From positions 7,112,491 to 7,176,490 of the forward strand of contig LS997566.1 in assembly GCA_000469685.2 (NCBI GenBank): a stretch of 64,000 nucleotides of DNA, written 5' to 3'. Shown here piece after piece: positions 24,064 to 36,200 of this stretch. Origin of the DNA: Haemonchus contortus. Taxonomy: Eukaryota; Nematoda; Chromadorea; Rhabditida; Trichostrongylidae. Positions within the stretch are counted from its first letter, which is position 1; each line of letters starts with the position of its first letter. The position numbers and the translations under genes were made by a program. The notes under the pieces were generated by a model. That model ran no database searches. It was not told the origin of the DNA and saw only the letters and a program-made list of their open reading frames with translations.

Positions 24064-27000
24064 GCGTTATAAGCCACGTTTTGTCGAACGCTTTCGTCTT
24101 ACGTAGACACATGCCTCGATACGCGTTGAGAGTCCCAGCGACTATGATGCTATATACCTTTGTCCTAAACCAGAAAAAGTCCGTTGTGATGCAGAAATAC
24201 ACAAAAACTTCAGATAAAAGCACATACCGGAATTTTCGGAGCTGTACAGATAAGATGATAACGAGTAACTAAGTGATCGGGATGACGTATGTGTGCTGTT
24301 TTGATCACTCAACCATTGCCAGTCACCCTATCGTTGACGACAAGGATGTGGCAATCATAGAAATTCGGAAAACCACAGCCATTGATGGCAGCGAATCTTA
24401 GCGAATGATGGATGTCAGGTAGAAATCTACTATGGGAACTAAACAACAAAACAAATAGGAACTGTAGCTAGAAGCTATGTCTCCCTCATGAAGACGTGGA
24501 AGACAACAGCCCGAATTGATCGAGGGTTTTTGGAAAAGGAGGAAATGTGACACCTTGCAGTCACGAGCATGCAATAGGACACTTTCGGATAGGGAGCAGT
24601 ACAAAGTAGGAACAGACCAGTCCAGTAGACACGAGCGAGCTAACGGGATTCAGCTTTTCATTACAAGGAATGCAGTAGTGACAGGCGATCGCGCCCATGC
24701 CTGGTCCGTTGGGGAATAACGACAAGGGTATCCGAGACGCTTACTAACCGAAAACCAACCATCTAGTGGCAAAACTGAATGAGATGGGAAGATACCGATT
24801 CCTATACCGCAGGTTTCCAAAGATGCTAAGATTACGTACACATACATTTGCCTGGAAGATAGCAGGGCAAGGCGAATGCGTGGCGCGAAAAGGGGCGGAT
24901 GAAATGCGCAGTAGACCATTCACTGAAAGTCGAGACTTCGTTCTCTTGAATTGAATCGCATAATTGGACTTTGTGTTCTGTCAAAATTGATTTCTCGCAG
25001 TGCACGACAAAAAAGTTTAATTTCCGCGGACGGTCTCGGGAAATAATGGTATCAGAGAAATACCACGGATGATTGATGGTGAACCGAAACGACAGTGGTT
25101 TTTCACTTATTCCTAGCGAGAAGAATGTACAAATCGATCATACAGTGTAAACAGGTCACAGTCTACTTTTGGGTGACGTTACTATGAAGTAATATTTAAG
25201 GTTTCTCTAATTCAGAAAAATTAGACTTCGAAAAGAACTTTGGAAGCGGGGATGGGTCAGTGCCACGCGGCGTGGTACCACACGTATGACCGATGTATCG
25301 AATCTCGGACCAGCAACCGGCTCCCTAAAACAAGTGTTCAAGCCAAAAGAATTCGTCAGAAATAAAAGCACTAAATAGTGTATAGAAAGGCCCAATACGT
25401 CGGCCAACTGCAATTTCGACCTTCATTTGAGACTAGGAGCTCTAAAGAAATTGAAAACGTGGGAGGTATCAAAACAGGATGAAAAACGCTGAAAGCTTAG
25501 CCTTCATACTATGACCGTCGAATTTTGTCCATATTTTTACCATGAAAAGCTTGCAAAATCACATTACGATTACGATCTGCTCAAACCCCATAAAAACGTT
25601 GATCCACAAGCTCTCAAAGGCTCTAACTGACCTAAGATTATTCCAGAACTAGTACCTCTTAGATATTACTGCTCAGAATTATAGCGAGACTAGTAAATAT
25701 CAAAAGAGGCTGTCGCTTGCAAGTATCCATGTCAAGGGTCTGACAGAACCGAGCGCCTTAACTACCAACCTCTAACCGCGCTGGGTGAGGACCGAATCTT
25801 AGCCAGCTCAGCTAACAAGTTTTCGAATTCAAGCGATGGCTTATTCCAAACGCTTCTAATGCCAAGAAGAATAATAAGGACTCCAACACCATCCAGCCAG
25901 TAAGTAATGGCGGAGCCTAAATACTCAGCCAGGGTTATTACGTTCTAATGTCTCTGATCCAGGGTTACAAAAGCATGAGTTCACCTTGCACCCATGTCAT
26001 TCTATCACAAACCAGTTATTTTTACAATATTCAGAGTGGGAAAAAACTACTCCCAGAAATCGAAGGCCAACTAACTGGTGCAGCTAGACCAATGTCTTCA
26101 GCTAAAGGTGAAGGCCCAATTCACGATGAAAATAGCTTATGTGATATACCCCTAGGATAAATTTTAGGTCCCCTCGTATACCATATGTGACGCTGTCAAG
26201 TCGGAAAACGGCTTAGATAGGACGTGATCAAGGCCAAAAGATTGTACCGTGTGTATCCTCGGACGAGTTACACCGGCACTGTAGATGCTGCACTAATCTC
26301 GCGAGAACCCACATAGGAAGTTCAAACAACTTGTCATGACCCCATAGCGACACTGGAAGGCAGTTCTGAACAGTTCTGGTTTGATGTAGTCAGCTCTTTG
26401 CGCAATTGCAACAACTGGAATCTCGTCCGAATACCTCTTGCATGTTACTTTCGTCATGGTAGTCCCGTGCACCTCTAGTTCCCCGACTTTTGAACCTTAT
26501 TGTTCATAGAATCGGCTAGTTCCCTTGCTTTTTTCACTATCGATGAACTATTCCCAACCTATAATTCCGCTTTTCGACTAAAACGGGGACATCTTAAATT
26601 ATCGTGAAGTGTGCCCTTGAAGCAGCGGACAGCGCAAGTATAGGAGATGAGGTTGCGAGGTCATGACGCAGTTTTAAAGCCTAGAAATCAGACACCATTT
26701 TGAGCACAATGCTACATGACTAAATCATTCCGTCAGCTCGACGCCGAAAGCGAAAGCTTTGCAACGAAGCATAGAACGACGCACTTTAACTGAGCACTGT
26801 TCGTTGCACTTCCGTGTCGTGCAGCAAAGGCGGTTGCAGAAAATTGCACAGCTGTTCGATGAATGTTTGCGTGCGATATTGAATCAGAAACTCGTTCACA
26901 TACAGGAAACATGAGGTTCACCTGAACAAACCAATGAACATTTGTGGGCGCACTTCCTCATCACCTGCATCATGCATCATCTCGAAGCTTCGCTGATTTA

Positions 27001-28065
27001 TGAGCTCTTAGAGGAGGTGCCAGCGATGTCCCGTTAGTCAATTTCGCAGCCACTGACTTTCAGTGGGCTATGTACACCCAAACGGTGTGTCGCGCTTGCC
27101 GCACCCGGGAGATAAGGACTCGGATTCCCACTGGAAGATTAAGGTAATTCTTGGTACGGCGCATCGCCGCACTACTTCAGATCCTCCCACAGCGTACGAC
27201 GAGGCAACTAGCAAGGCTATTATCTCATTGGTTGTCTTTGGAGCAGGCACGAATCGATCCTTCGGTAGTTGTCCCGCCGAGAGATAGCCAAAACACAGAG
27301 CGCATCATGAACAGGAGAACATTTTCGTGGGAGAACATTTTTACAAGGTCGACGAGCTGTCGAAGTGATAGCAGGAGATAAGTGTCAATAAAATTGCTTC
27401 TTGGAAGCCGCACGCTCCTGGATGATCAAGATAAAAGCTGAACTGGGAACGAAGTACGATTGACAAAAATAAAAGCCCACCAAAGACCAACTAGTGAACT
27501 TTGAATCGTAAATCTAAAAGCAGACGTAAAGTCACAGTCAGCAGCTGTCGTAAACGTTAGTGGCACCATTTCAACACTGACATCTTAATGATTGATGTAC
27601 AAGGGACAAGCTGTTGGCACTCGTAAAAGGACACCCCGTTTGATAGATAGCGCTTAAAGTTGGGTCCGGAACGAATGCTAACGTGCTGCGGCTGTTCCTG
27701 CTTCCGCATTCTTCTTATCTATGGAAACTGAGAGGACCATTTTTGATAAGTTTACGACCATAAGTAAGACCAAATCGACGACCTTTTTCGTTCAGTTGCT
27801 ATCATATCATCCCCAATACCCATAAGACTCGACGACCCCATAATCACACCATTCCAACCACAAGGACCGCAAAAGCGGCACGTCCTCCCCTCTCCACCTT
27901 GGAATTCCGGCTCCTTCTAGCTGAACTTCTGATGGAATCTACCGAAAAGATACACACTGAAATCATTGGAAAATTTCCTCAGAGACATCCAGAACCTATT
28001 TTTCTCAGAGGGAGCGACTTCAGAGGTGGATGAGGCTGGGGTGGGAGACGAGTAATAGGACGGTT

Positions 28066-28283
28066 TTGTGTCGTCGATTCGCCGCACGCGGCTGTCGCGG
28101 ACCATTCGCTTCGCCGTCATTACAGCTCTAGCGTTATTCAAACAGCTCAATCGATATGCGATCAATATTATAGGCATGATTCCACGGTTTGTTCTTTTGT
28201 TCCTATATTTCTTACCTGCTGCTGCGTTCTGCTACATTCCCTCGCGCGCGGGGTCCCTCTCGCCGCGACGCGACAATTTAGAT
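28066..28283 (+). repeat. dispersed repeat, copy 2
   Basis: This is the second copy of the 23824-24063 family, same strand, with small length differences between the shared blocks. No coding potential is shared between the copies. Confidence 0.7.
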
Positions 28284-29765
28284 CCTACTGCATCACACCC
28301 GAGTGGGGTCATTCGCTAAGGGAACTTCTCGCGTATCTCCTTCGGGATGGGTTTATCCACAGTTCTGTTGCGAGTAAGAAGTAAAATCTCTGAAATCGAT
28401 TTATATCCCCTAGGTCTCTTAAGGCAATGTCAGCTATGAAGACTCGGGAGGAATGAGTAGAGAACTCGGCCGGTCACCTACATCATGTCAACTCGGCTGC
28501 ACCTATAGATGGCGTGGCGCGACCGTTTCGCACGTGGCGAGCGTCTCATTTTTTTCGCAATTTCCATAAAACAAATCCCCATGAATCAATCTGTCAAGCA
28601 TATGTTCCACTTTCCACTTATGGGAAAATCGCACTCTGATCTCAAAGTGCACAAACTGGTTTCGATGTGGGTAAGGTTGCGCCCATATGACGACGACAGT
28701 CATTGAATCTTGCCTATAAATCAGAAAAGGCCCTAAAATGGAGAGTAATCAACGAGAATGAAGAGGAATCATCAGAGTTCAGGATGAATAGTAATGAAGT
28801 GAGGAAAATCATATAATAGAGAGTTGTGAGTTGCTGAACAGAAATGAATGGCAGCTTAGTGGGAATGGGGGGCTCGGGAGAGGGGGGTGAACTGATACGT
28901 GACGAAAACGAGACACGTCAAACGATGGCGTGCAATTCGACGTTTTCCGCTAATACCAAGTGAAACACGAAAGGTGCACGACTGCACGTACTACCTACGT
29001 GAAACCCTTCCACTTGGGACGGAGCTATTCGAATAACTTTGATGAACGTTGAACGAAAAATCAATAGGATCGTTATCGTCTCATCGACCAGTAACTTTCC
29101 AGAAAACAGGAGAGTTCCCGATCAGTTTCTGACAGTACTAATGAATCTGGAAGGTTTCAGAAATGAAAATCGTCACGTAGGGTCACCAATTGATTGATAT
29201 GCAAATGTTCGAGTTCCGACAGCGCCTCATAGCCAATTGATGATGAATGGAAATTTCAAAATCTCATTTTGAAGAACGTTCATTTCCCAAAATTCATACC
29301 TGCGACTTTACTATTGACAAACGGAACACTGTAAGGGAATATTCGAGACCAAATCACTAAATCAAGAACTTTGGCTATATTTTACTCGGACCACTAAAAA
29401 AAACTCATTCTGGGCAACAAAGCTCCGACTCGTGTCTGAACCACCTAGCCCATGTCAGACACATTTAAGGTCACCGAACACATTTTCAGAGCAAATTATA
29501 AAGGCTAGAACGCTAACCGGAGGGCTAAGTGAGCAAATGGACTTTGGTCATTGCGGCCTGGGAAGCCTGAGTGAGACAGGATGACTGGTCTGGTGGGAAG
29601 GACTGGAGAGCTAGCTCTCACTCATGTGCCATTGAAATTCCAGTCATAATGGGAAAGAAGGTGACAATATGCTAGTCTTTTGACAGCTTGAGTGATATCC
29701 TTGAATGAAATAATTGAAACTCATTAGGACCACCATAACAAGTGTTTTTTGGCTAAGTTGCCAGC

Positions 29766-29942
29766 TCGGCGAAGGTGGTGTAGAGGCAAGCGGCGCACTA
29801 TCAAACACGCATTGTCACGAGTTTGAAACCCGGATCGATACCGTTTAAGCCAACCATATCCCTATGGGGTTGAACAATTGGTACAAGACTCTTCTGAGAG
29901 GTTAAAAACACTGACTGTACATGGGCTGACCAAAACTTAGTT
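29766..29942 (+). mobile_element. tRNA-derived SINE copy, 3' truncated
   Basis: It has the A-box head GAAGGTGGTGTAGAGGCAAG and the B-box region CGAGTTTGAAACCCGG, then CGATACCGTTTAAGCCAACC and CACTGACTGTACATGGGCTG. The remainder of the family body is absent after about 29942. Confidence 0.78.
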
Positions 29943-30492
29943 TCCACTTTCTTCGTTCTGATAAGATTCTGCCATTACCAGGATTCAAAATAGTCAAAGA
30001 AAAAAGGAGTTTTCATGAGCTAGGAGCGATGAAAAACATGAAGGAAATTATCGTGGAAGAAGCGATTGGCGGCAACGCCTCTTCTGTCAGCCACACCTCC
30101 GAATGGACATGCTAACGTGCCATACTAGTGGAAAACCACATTGAAATGCCCAAAGCATAGAAAGCTAAAATCAAGAAATTGGCCCGCTCGCTTTGTTATG
30201 TGTGATACGGAGCAAACACCTAAAAACCAGCTCTTGTGTTTTTTTGTTAGGTAGGACATTGAGCCCGTTGATTAAATAGTGCCCATAAAATGAGAGCAAG
30301 ACTTCTTTAGCTGTTGCGAAATCTATTGAACGAAGTGTATGTAACACTTCTGACTGAGCTTCAAAAAAGTTCATCCGCTTTTTATTATAACAATACCTAA
30401 GCGAAATTGAAATGTAATCGTTATTACCTAAGCGAAATGGAAATGTGTTCAGATAATTGTGAACCAGTTTGTGAGCTTAAAGACTGTACTAA

Positions 30493-31964
30493 CCAGGGAA
30501 GGATCCCAATTCGAAGTGGCCATTTGAAATAAGACCTATACTACTAAACGTGTTTTTGGGCGCTGAATTCAAATCCGCTTTCCAAATCTGCCAAGCGATT
30601 CTCTGAACGGAGTTATGAGGGTGGTTTTAGGAGACATTACATGAGAAAACTTAAATTACATGGGAGCCGTTCGCTACTCAACGGCGGCTTGGTGTAGTGG
30701 TAAGCGTGACGCTTCATGGGAGAGAGGCTGGAGTTTGAGTTTTGTGGGGGACCGAGTTTTTGCATTATATAGAAATTTTCCCTCCAGGACTAGGAAATAC
30801 TCTCATGGTGATTTTATCACGTTTTATGACCTTTTAAGGTATTGCTGATACCTTCTCCTACCTACCTCCCTGTTACCGAGTGGGAAATTGCGCAAAATTT
30901 GGAGGTCCGGGCTAGTATAACGCATATGATGAGCAGTGATGTTGCTAGAGTGGGTGTTGATGCTAGATTAGGTGCGATGGTGAGTAGCAGACCTGGACTC
31001 ACCTACACCGGCATTGTTGATAGTGGACTCGGGGACATCATTCGAAGACCAGAAAGCTATTCAGTCCGTCTTACTTCCACGCAGGTGAAGGGAACGACAC
31101 CCTGCACGAGGCTACCACGAGGCTAATACCACCGATAGAAGCTCATTCCTTATTTCCTTTTAGAAATATGGTTAAACGCACAACCTCATATGTGATAGCT
31201 CATGATCTCAACTTTTACGTGTACCCCCGAGACCCCATTCTTTGCTTACTATCGCCAGCCTATTTTCAGTTCTAGGCGATGAGGTTTAGAAAATTTCTCT
31301 TTTTTTCATGGTATGCCGCCGGCTACTTGAGCACTCACCCAGGTGATTTTGGGACGCCTACTCAATTCAATTTTCCTTCTGATTTGGGGTTAGTGAGTGT
31401 AAAGCAATGAGCTGTGACGAGTTCTTTTTCATCCATTTCTCCCATTGTGAAAAGTTTCTTTGCTCCAAACATTTCGTGCTAGAGTATCACATTTGTTCAT
31501 AAAGTGGCAAAAGTTACCCTATTGTGAAACCTGCTGTGAATATAGAGTGCATGGGCATGCGAGTAAACTGCGGTACTACTTTGAGTGGATAAATATCGGC
31601 AAAAGCCCTAAAATGGGATAAAATGGGTCATAAAATGGGATAAAATCACCATGAGAGTATTTCCTAGTCCTGGAGGGAAAATTTCTATAAAATGCAAAAA
31701 CTCGGTCCCCCACAAAACTCGAACTCCAGCCTCTCTCCCATGAAGCGTCACGCTTACCACTACACCAAGCCGCCGTTGAGGAGCGAGCGGCTCCCATGTA
31801 ATTTAAGTTTTCTCATGTAATGTCTCCTAAAACCACCCTCATAACTCCGTTCAGAGAATCGCTTGGCAGATTTGGAAAGCGAATTTGAATTCAGCGCCCA
31901 AAGACACGTCTAGTAGTATAGGTCTTATTTCAAATGGCCACTTCGAGTTGGGATCCTTACCTGG
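30493..31964. mobile_element. long-terminal-inverted-repeat element, PIF/Harbinger-like MITE, copy 2
   Basis: The arms are about 360 bp (30493-30860 and 31590-31964), nearly perfectly complementary, beginning CCAGGGAAGGATCCCAATTC and ending with the complement. The flanks are TAA on both sides (30490-30492 and 31965-31967). The outer arm matches the copy at 5157-6390 (CGAAGTGGCCATTTGAAAT, GATTCTCTGAACG), but the cores differ. Each arm carries a tRNA-like block GGCTTGGTGTAGTGGTAAGC ... GGAGTT(T/C)GAGTTTTG. No transposase is encoded. Confidence 0.8.
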
Positions 31965-32029
31965 TAAGCTAGTTTTTGTAAGTGATGAGTCATGAATCTT
32001 GCACTTTGATAAAGGATAAAAGGATAAAG

Positions 32030-32360
32030 ACTTTTGGTGTTCAACAATCCCGTCTGATGGTTGCACCCCGCCTTCAACTTCCATTCAGAATCGCAGTAGC
32101 CTATTGAAAGTGTATGTGGCCTGTGAAAGGACTGGCGACGGCCAGCCGTCGCCAGTCCTTTCACAGGCCACATACACTTTCAATAGGCTACTGCGGTCAC
32201 GTGTGCTTTGATCGTTCCAGACGATTCCGGTACCAATAGACCGACACCAAAGAGTTGGAAGGCCTGGCTGACGTGGATGGATTTCGATCAGGGATTCGAA
32301 CTCGTGAGCATCCGCGTGTGAAGTGCGCCCCTTGCCACTACAACACCTCCGCGCCTTGCA
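32030..32360 (-). mobile_element. tRNA-derived SINE (minus) interrupted by a palindrome
   Basis: The right end has the complement of the A-box head (CCTTGCCACTACAACACCTC) and B box (GGGATTCGAACTCG). The left end has the complement of the 3' body (CAATCCCGTCTGATGG, CTTCCATTCAGAATCG). Between them the expected body is replaced by an inverted duplication of its own 3' half (see 32092-32195). Confidence 0.75.
32092..32195. repeat. perfect palindrome, 50-bp arms with 4-base loop
   Basis: Positions 32092-32141 are the exact reverse complement of 32146-32195, with loop CCAG at 32142-32145. The arm sequence (CGCAGTAGCC...CTGGCGACGG) is SINE-derived. Perfect identity means a very recent inverted duplication or a library or assembly artefact. 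Confidence 0.97.
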
Positions 32361-33249
32361 TAGTCAAAAGATTTTGTAATTTGCACATGCATCTTCCTTC
32401 ATTTCTTTGCAAAGTTGCAAAACCTATTCATAGCAAAAGCATTCGATGTTAGGTCAGTATCTAATTCCTATTTATAATATAACTATGCAGCAAAAAAACA
32501 ATATCATCGAACGGATAGGAATAGGGTTGGGGTACGGGAGGGGAAAAATTTAATCGAATCGAATCCTGAGAGTAAAGGAAAAGGAGTAAACGTAGCAATG
32601 ATTTTATGCAGCAAATGATTAACTGCGCCTTGGTTCCAGAGAAAAACATCCATCTAATCCCTCACCCTACCCCCCCCCTTCCCCTTTCCCTGTATTCCCC
32701 TCCCTTCCCAGCCAAATCACCTCGTCACTGACCAATTGGAGATCATCGGTAGATCTTACGAACCAGCCAACGAAAAGGAAACAATAGTTCGCAAGAGTTT
32801 ACACCTTCAGCTCATGCCCAGCCGCGATAGGGTTGTGTTCTTCAAAGAGTGGGCGCAAAGGATGAGGTAAGTATCGATCTGTTCCTTGACTTTTCCATTA
32901 GATTCCCTGATAGTTCGGAGGAATACGGTGTTCCCGATCTTGCGCTCATGCAAAAGTCGTTTGTCGTGATTTCGAATGCTTTGCTTGCTCGGTACCGGAG
33001 CACCCTTCTAATAGAGGAGGGCGAGCCTCTCCGTTGAAAGGGTGCTTCTTCAATTCAGTCTATATTCACATATCCCTTCTGCAGATGTATGTTTTCACCT
33101 GGGAGCGCTACCTGTGAGGAGAATAAGTCTTGTGGAGTGTTATTCCCCGAACTGGACTTAAGAGGAAGAAATGGAGACCCACTGTCGAGGATATCCTTGG
33201 AGGTGATACTGAGGTCGTATAAATATCGGGCAACAGGGTGGTCAGCCCA

Positions 33250-33257
33250 TTTTCTAG
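33250..33257 (+). promoter_or_regulatory. probable spliced-leader trans-splice acceptor of the kinase gene
   Basis: TTTTCTAG ends two bases before the start codon at 33260. No upstream exon in phase is visible, so this acceptor is more likely used for trans-splicing of a leader than for a cis intron. Confidence 0.45.
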
Positions 33258-33259
33258 TA

Positions 33260-36200
33260 ATGAGTGATGAGGAAGAGCATGTGGAGGATGTTGTGGAACT
33301 AGAGCCAGGCACGGTGAGTTCGAACTTTGATGATTTACAGTTGTCACGCCAGCAGAGCGACAAAGCCCAGACAGGGACAAAGTGCAGCTCTATCGGTGGT
33401 TCGCGAAATCCCAAAGACTACATAGAATCGTGCGAAGATGTCGTCACACGAAAAGCGAGGTTTACCAGGAAAGAACATATCTAACTCAATGTAAGGTCTA
33501 CCAGGGAAGAACATATCCAATTCAGTCGTTACAGGCCAGTTAAAACAATCCACTAAAAGTGGAGTCGAACTCCGGAGACATATCACTCTAGAGAAAACTG
33601 TCAATGAGTAGCTGACCTCCCAACATCCCACATGCTCATCCTTTTCACTCAAGGAGGGTAAGCTAGGGGGTTACTGTAATAGCCGAGTGCCGGACTGAAT
33701 CTTCGTTTCAGTGCCAGACACCGATCGCACGAAACTACCCCAGTTATGGAAGTGAACATGAAAGAATGGGAGATAGAGATAATCCATGATACTCGTGATA
33801 ACATCTGATAACATGGGGTTCTCTTCCTGTACACTTAGCTTCCAGTCTCCCAGTCCGTAGAGATACTGGGCATTTCGGAGGGCTTCTGTGGACTGTGGCG
33901 GTGTTTGTTATCAGCCCAATGCCGATTATTCTGAACCACAGTCACTCAACTACTCCAGGATAGGTCACGTCGAGGTTGCTATGAGAGGAGGACGTACTAC
34001 TATGTACTGGCGCATATTCCGCACCCCCAAATTCTGAATCGTCCAAACAGGATGGTTGTCATCTGGGTCTCAAAAGGCCAAGACGACGACTACTGTCCGA
34101 TCTAATAATTACTAGGACTATCGAATAAAGGCTTTCTACGATAGGAGTTCGTGATTCCCCTACTAAGAGGATCTACTGGACAGTATAAGCTCACGACCAA
34201 AACGCTATAAACCTTCACGGGGTACCCACACAGTTATGGACCTCGCTCGGTCGTTTGAAGGAATTCGGCGACAAGAAAAGAACATTGGCTGCAGATGCTT
34301 GAGTTCATTCGGTGGACCTTTAGCGATCAGGAATGTCACGTGGGGTGTGGGTTCCTAGATAAAAGGTGACCAAAACGATAAGAACTGATAACGGGTGACG
34401 AGAGGCATTGAAAAAGGAATACGACTGCGTTCGATGTTCTGCGATCCCGTCCTCCTGCTTTTCAGGGATGATAGTCACAGAGGTTAGGCACGACCGAAGG
34501 GATAGTGATAAGAAATGACAGAAGGGGTTCGAAGAAAAGTGTCAGAATTCGATTTAATTGTTCCTTCTTGAAAGGAAAACGAATGCACTGTAGAGTGATC
34601 ACCTATGGTAATAGGTCCTACACCCCATCAACTCCTTCCCACCCTCCTCACACCTTCTTCCCCACCCTTTCTCGTACCTTCTCCCTCCTCTTCCACTTGA
34701 CGATTGCGTTGCCCATTCCGCATGAGCATTCGAATAGCTTCACGATTTCAGTTGGAAAACAGTCAGTGGGTCTGTTGCACCGCGACCTCCTTGACCAGTG
34801 TATTCCAACGATCAAGTTGTTATGGTTGCAGGTGGTAAGAGATGTGTGGGTAGTGGTACGGAAGCTTGGAAAAGGAGCATATGGACAAGTTTATCACGTA
34901 ATCAGTCTTAGAAATGGAGTTCAGGGTGCTCTCAAGGTAAGCTTTTCATCAAACATGTCCGGCAGGGAAGGAAAGCAGCAAACGAAAATAGGAAGGTTCG
35001 TCATTTAAAGGCAGGTCTTGTAATAACCTATACATTTGTAGACAGAAAGTAAATCTCAAGCGGATCGAGTACTGAAAATGGAACGGAACGTATTGCAAGG
35101 ATTCAAAGGAGTAAAAGGAGCTATGAAACTGATATCAATGGGCACCACTGAGACTTACTCGTAAAACTTCAATTCTCTTCTATTAACTATACAATGCGAT
35201 GATCGCACCCCCAACTTTTTTTTTACTATAGGCTGAGGATCCCGGGCTCTAACCCTCCTTTCATGAACTCTTTGGGAGGGCGAATCTTGAAAAGAATAAC
35301 ATTTATCATAGCGAAAATATACTCTGCTCTAATTCCTCCATCTACCCCCTCGTCGCAATCTCCTGATTCCATGCTTGAGCTTGGGCTCATAAGGGCTGGG
35401 GATGTAGGAGAACGAGATCGGGACGTAGGTCCCTCTTGTTACGATTCATTCCATGGAGGAAGGTGCATGATCGAACGGTCGCAGTCCGATAGCGATCCTT
35501 ATCCCTGGGTAAAGCTCAGCTACTCAAGAAGACTGCGCATGAGATCGTTATCGTACGAGAAAATGGTTCTACCCATACCCAAGGAAAAGTTAGGGCCACC
35601 TCCTACTCTGAACTCTGATAGTATAGGCTTGAGCGGTTCGCATGAAATAGTTAGCAAAAAGTGGTATCTGTACAAAAAAGCAGCTGGTCCTCCAAAGAAT
35701 TTTCACTCATTTCAGGTACATAGTAATGACTTTATGTGGAGCAGACCTAACACACCTTTGCAAAGCTGTGGGGCCGCTGAGCGACAGCACAATCCTTCGT
35801 GTCGCCATTAGGACGTTACTAGCCCTGAAACAGGTCCCATCCGTACTATTCTCATACATATGACCTTCAGTACGTCCCTACAGTAAACGAATTCAGTTGC
35901 ACGAAATCGGTTACGTACATCGTGATGTAAAACCGTGCAATTTTGCTATATCGTGTGCATCTCCCAAGATCATTCACGTATTCGACTTTGGTAAGAAGAA
36001 AGTCGGAGTATTACTCGAGTAACCAGCAAAGATCTCCGATTACATTCAGGAATGACCAGAAAGTACGCAATGAAAAATGAAAAGTCAGAATGGTGCATTA
36101 AACGAAGAAGAAACAGGGTACCATTAGCCTAAAAAGCCCTCCATTACTTGCTCTCAACTTATCGTTCCTACCTTCAGATATCATTTCGCGGTACACTTAG

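Larger units (their letters stand above)
15957..33259. other. long gene-poor region dominated by dispersed repeats
   Basis: I found no exon set with matching phases in these 17 kb. Recognisable contents are SINEs at 17835-18095, 19970-20252, 29766-29942 and 32030-32360, a repeated segment at 23824-24063 and 28066-28283, an inverted pair at 23368-23778, a long-inverted-repeat element at 30493-31964 and a palindrome at 32092-32195. Open frames here are short, overlap on both strands and carry no motifs. Confidence 0.55.

Noticed and set aside
25720..25800. tRNA-like stretch on the minus strand (GCGGTTAGAGGTTGGTAG...)
   Set aside because: Only partial box similarity, and no acceptor stem or anticodon arm could be paired.
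35263..35811. 182-codon open frame within the kinase gene region
   Set aside because: It runs through an intron and reads the fourth kinase exon in the wrong frame.
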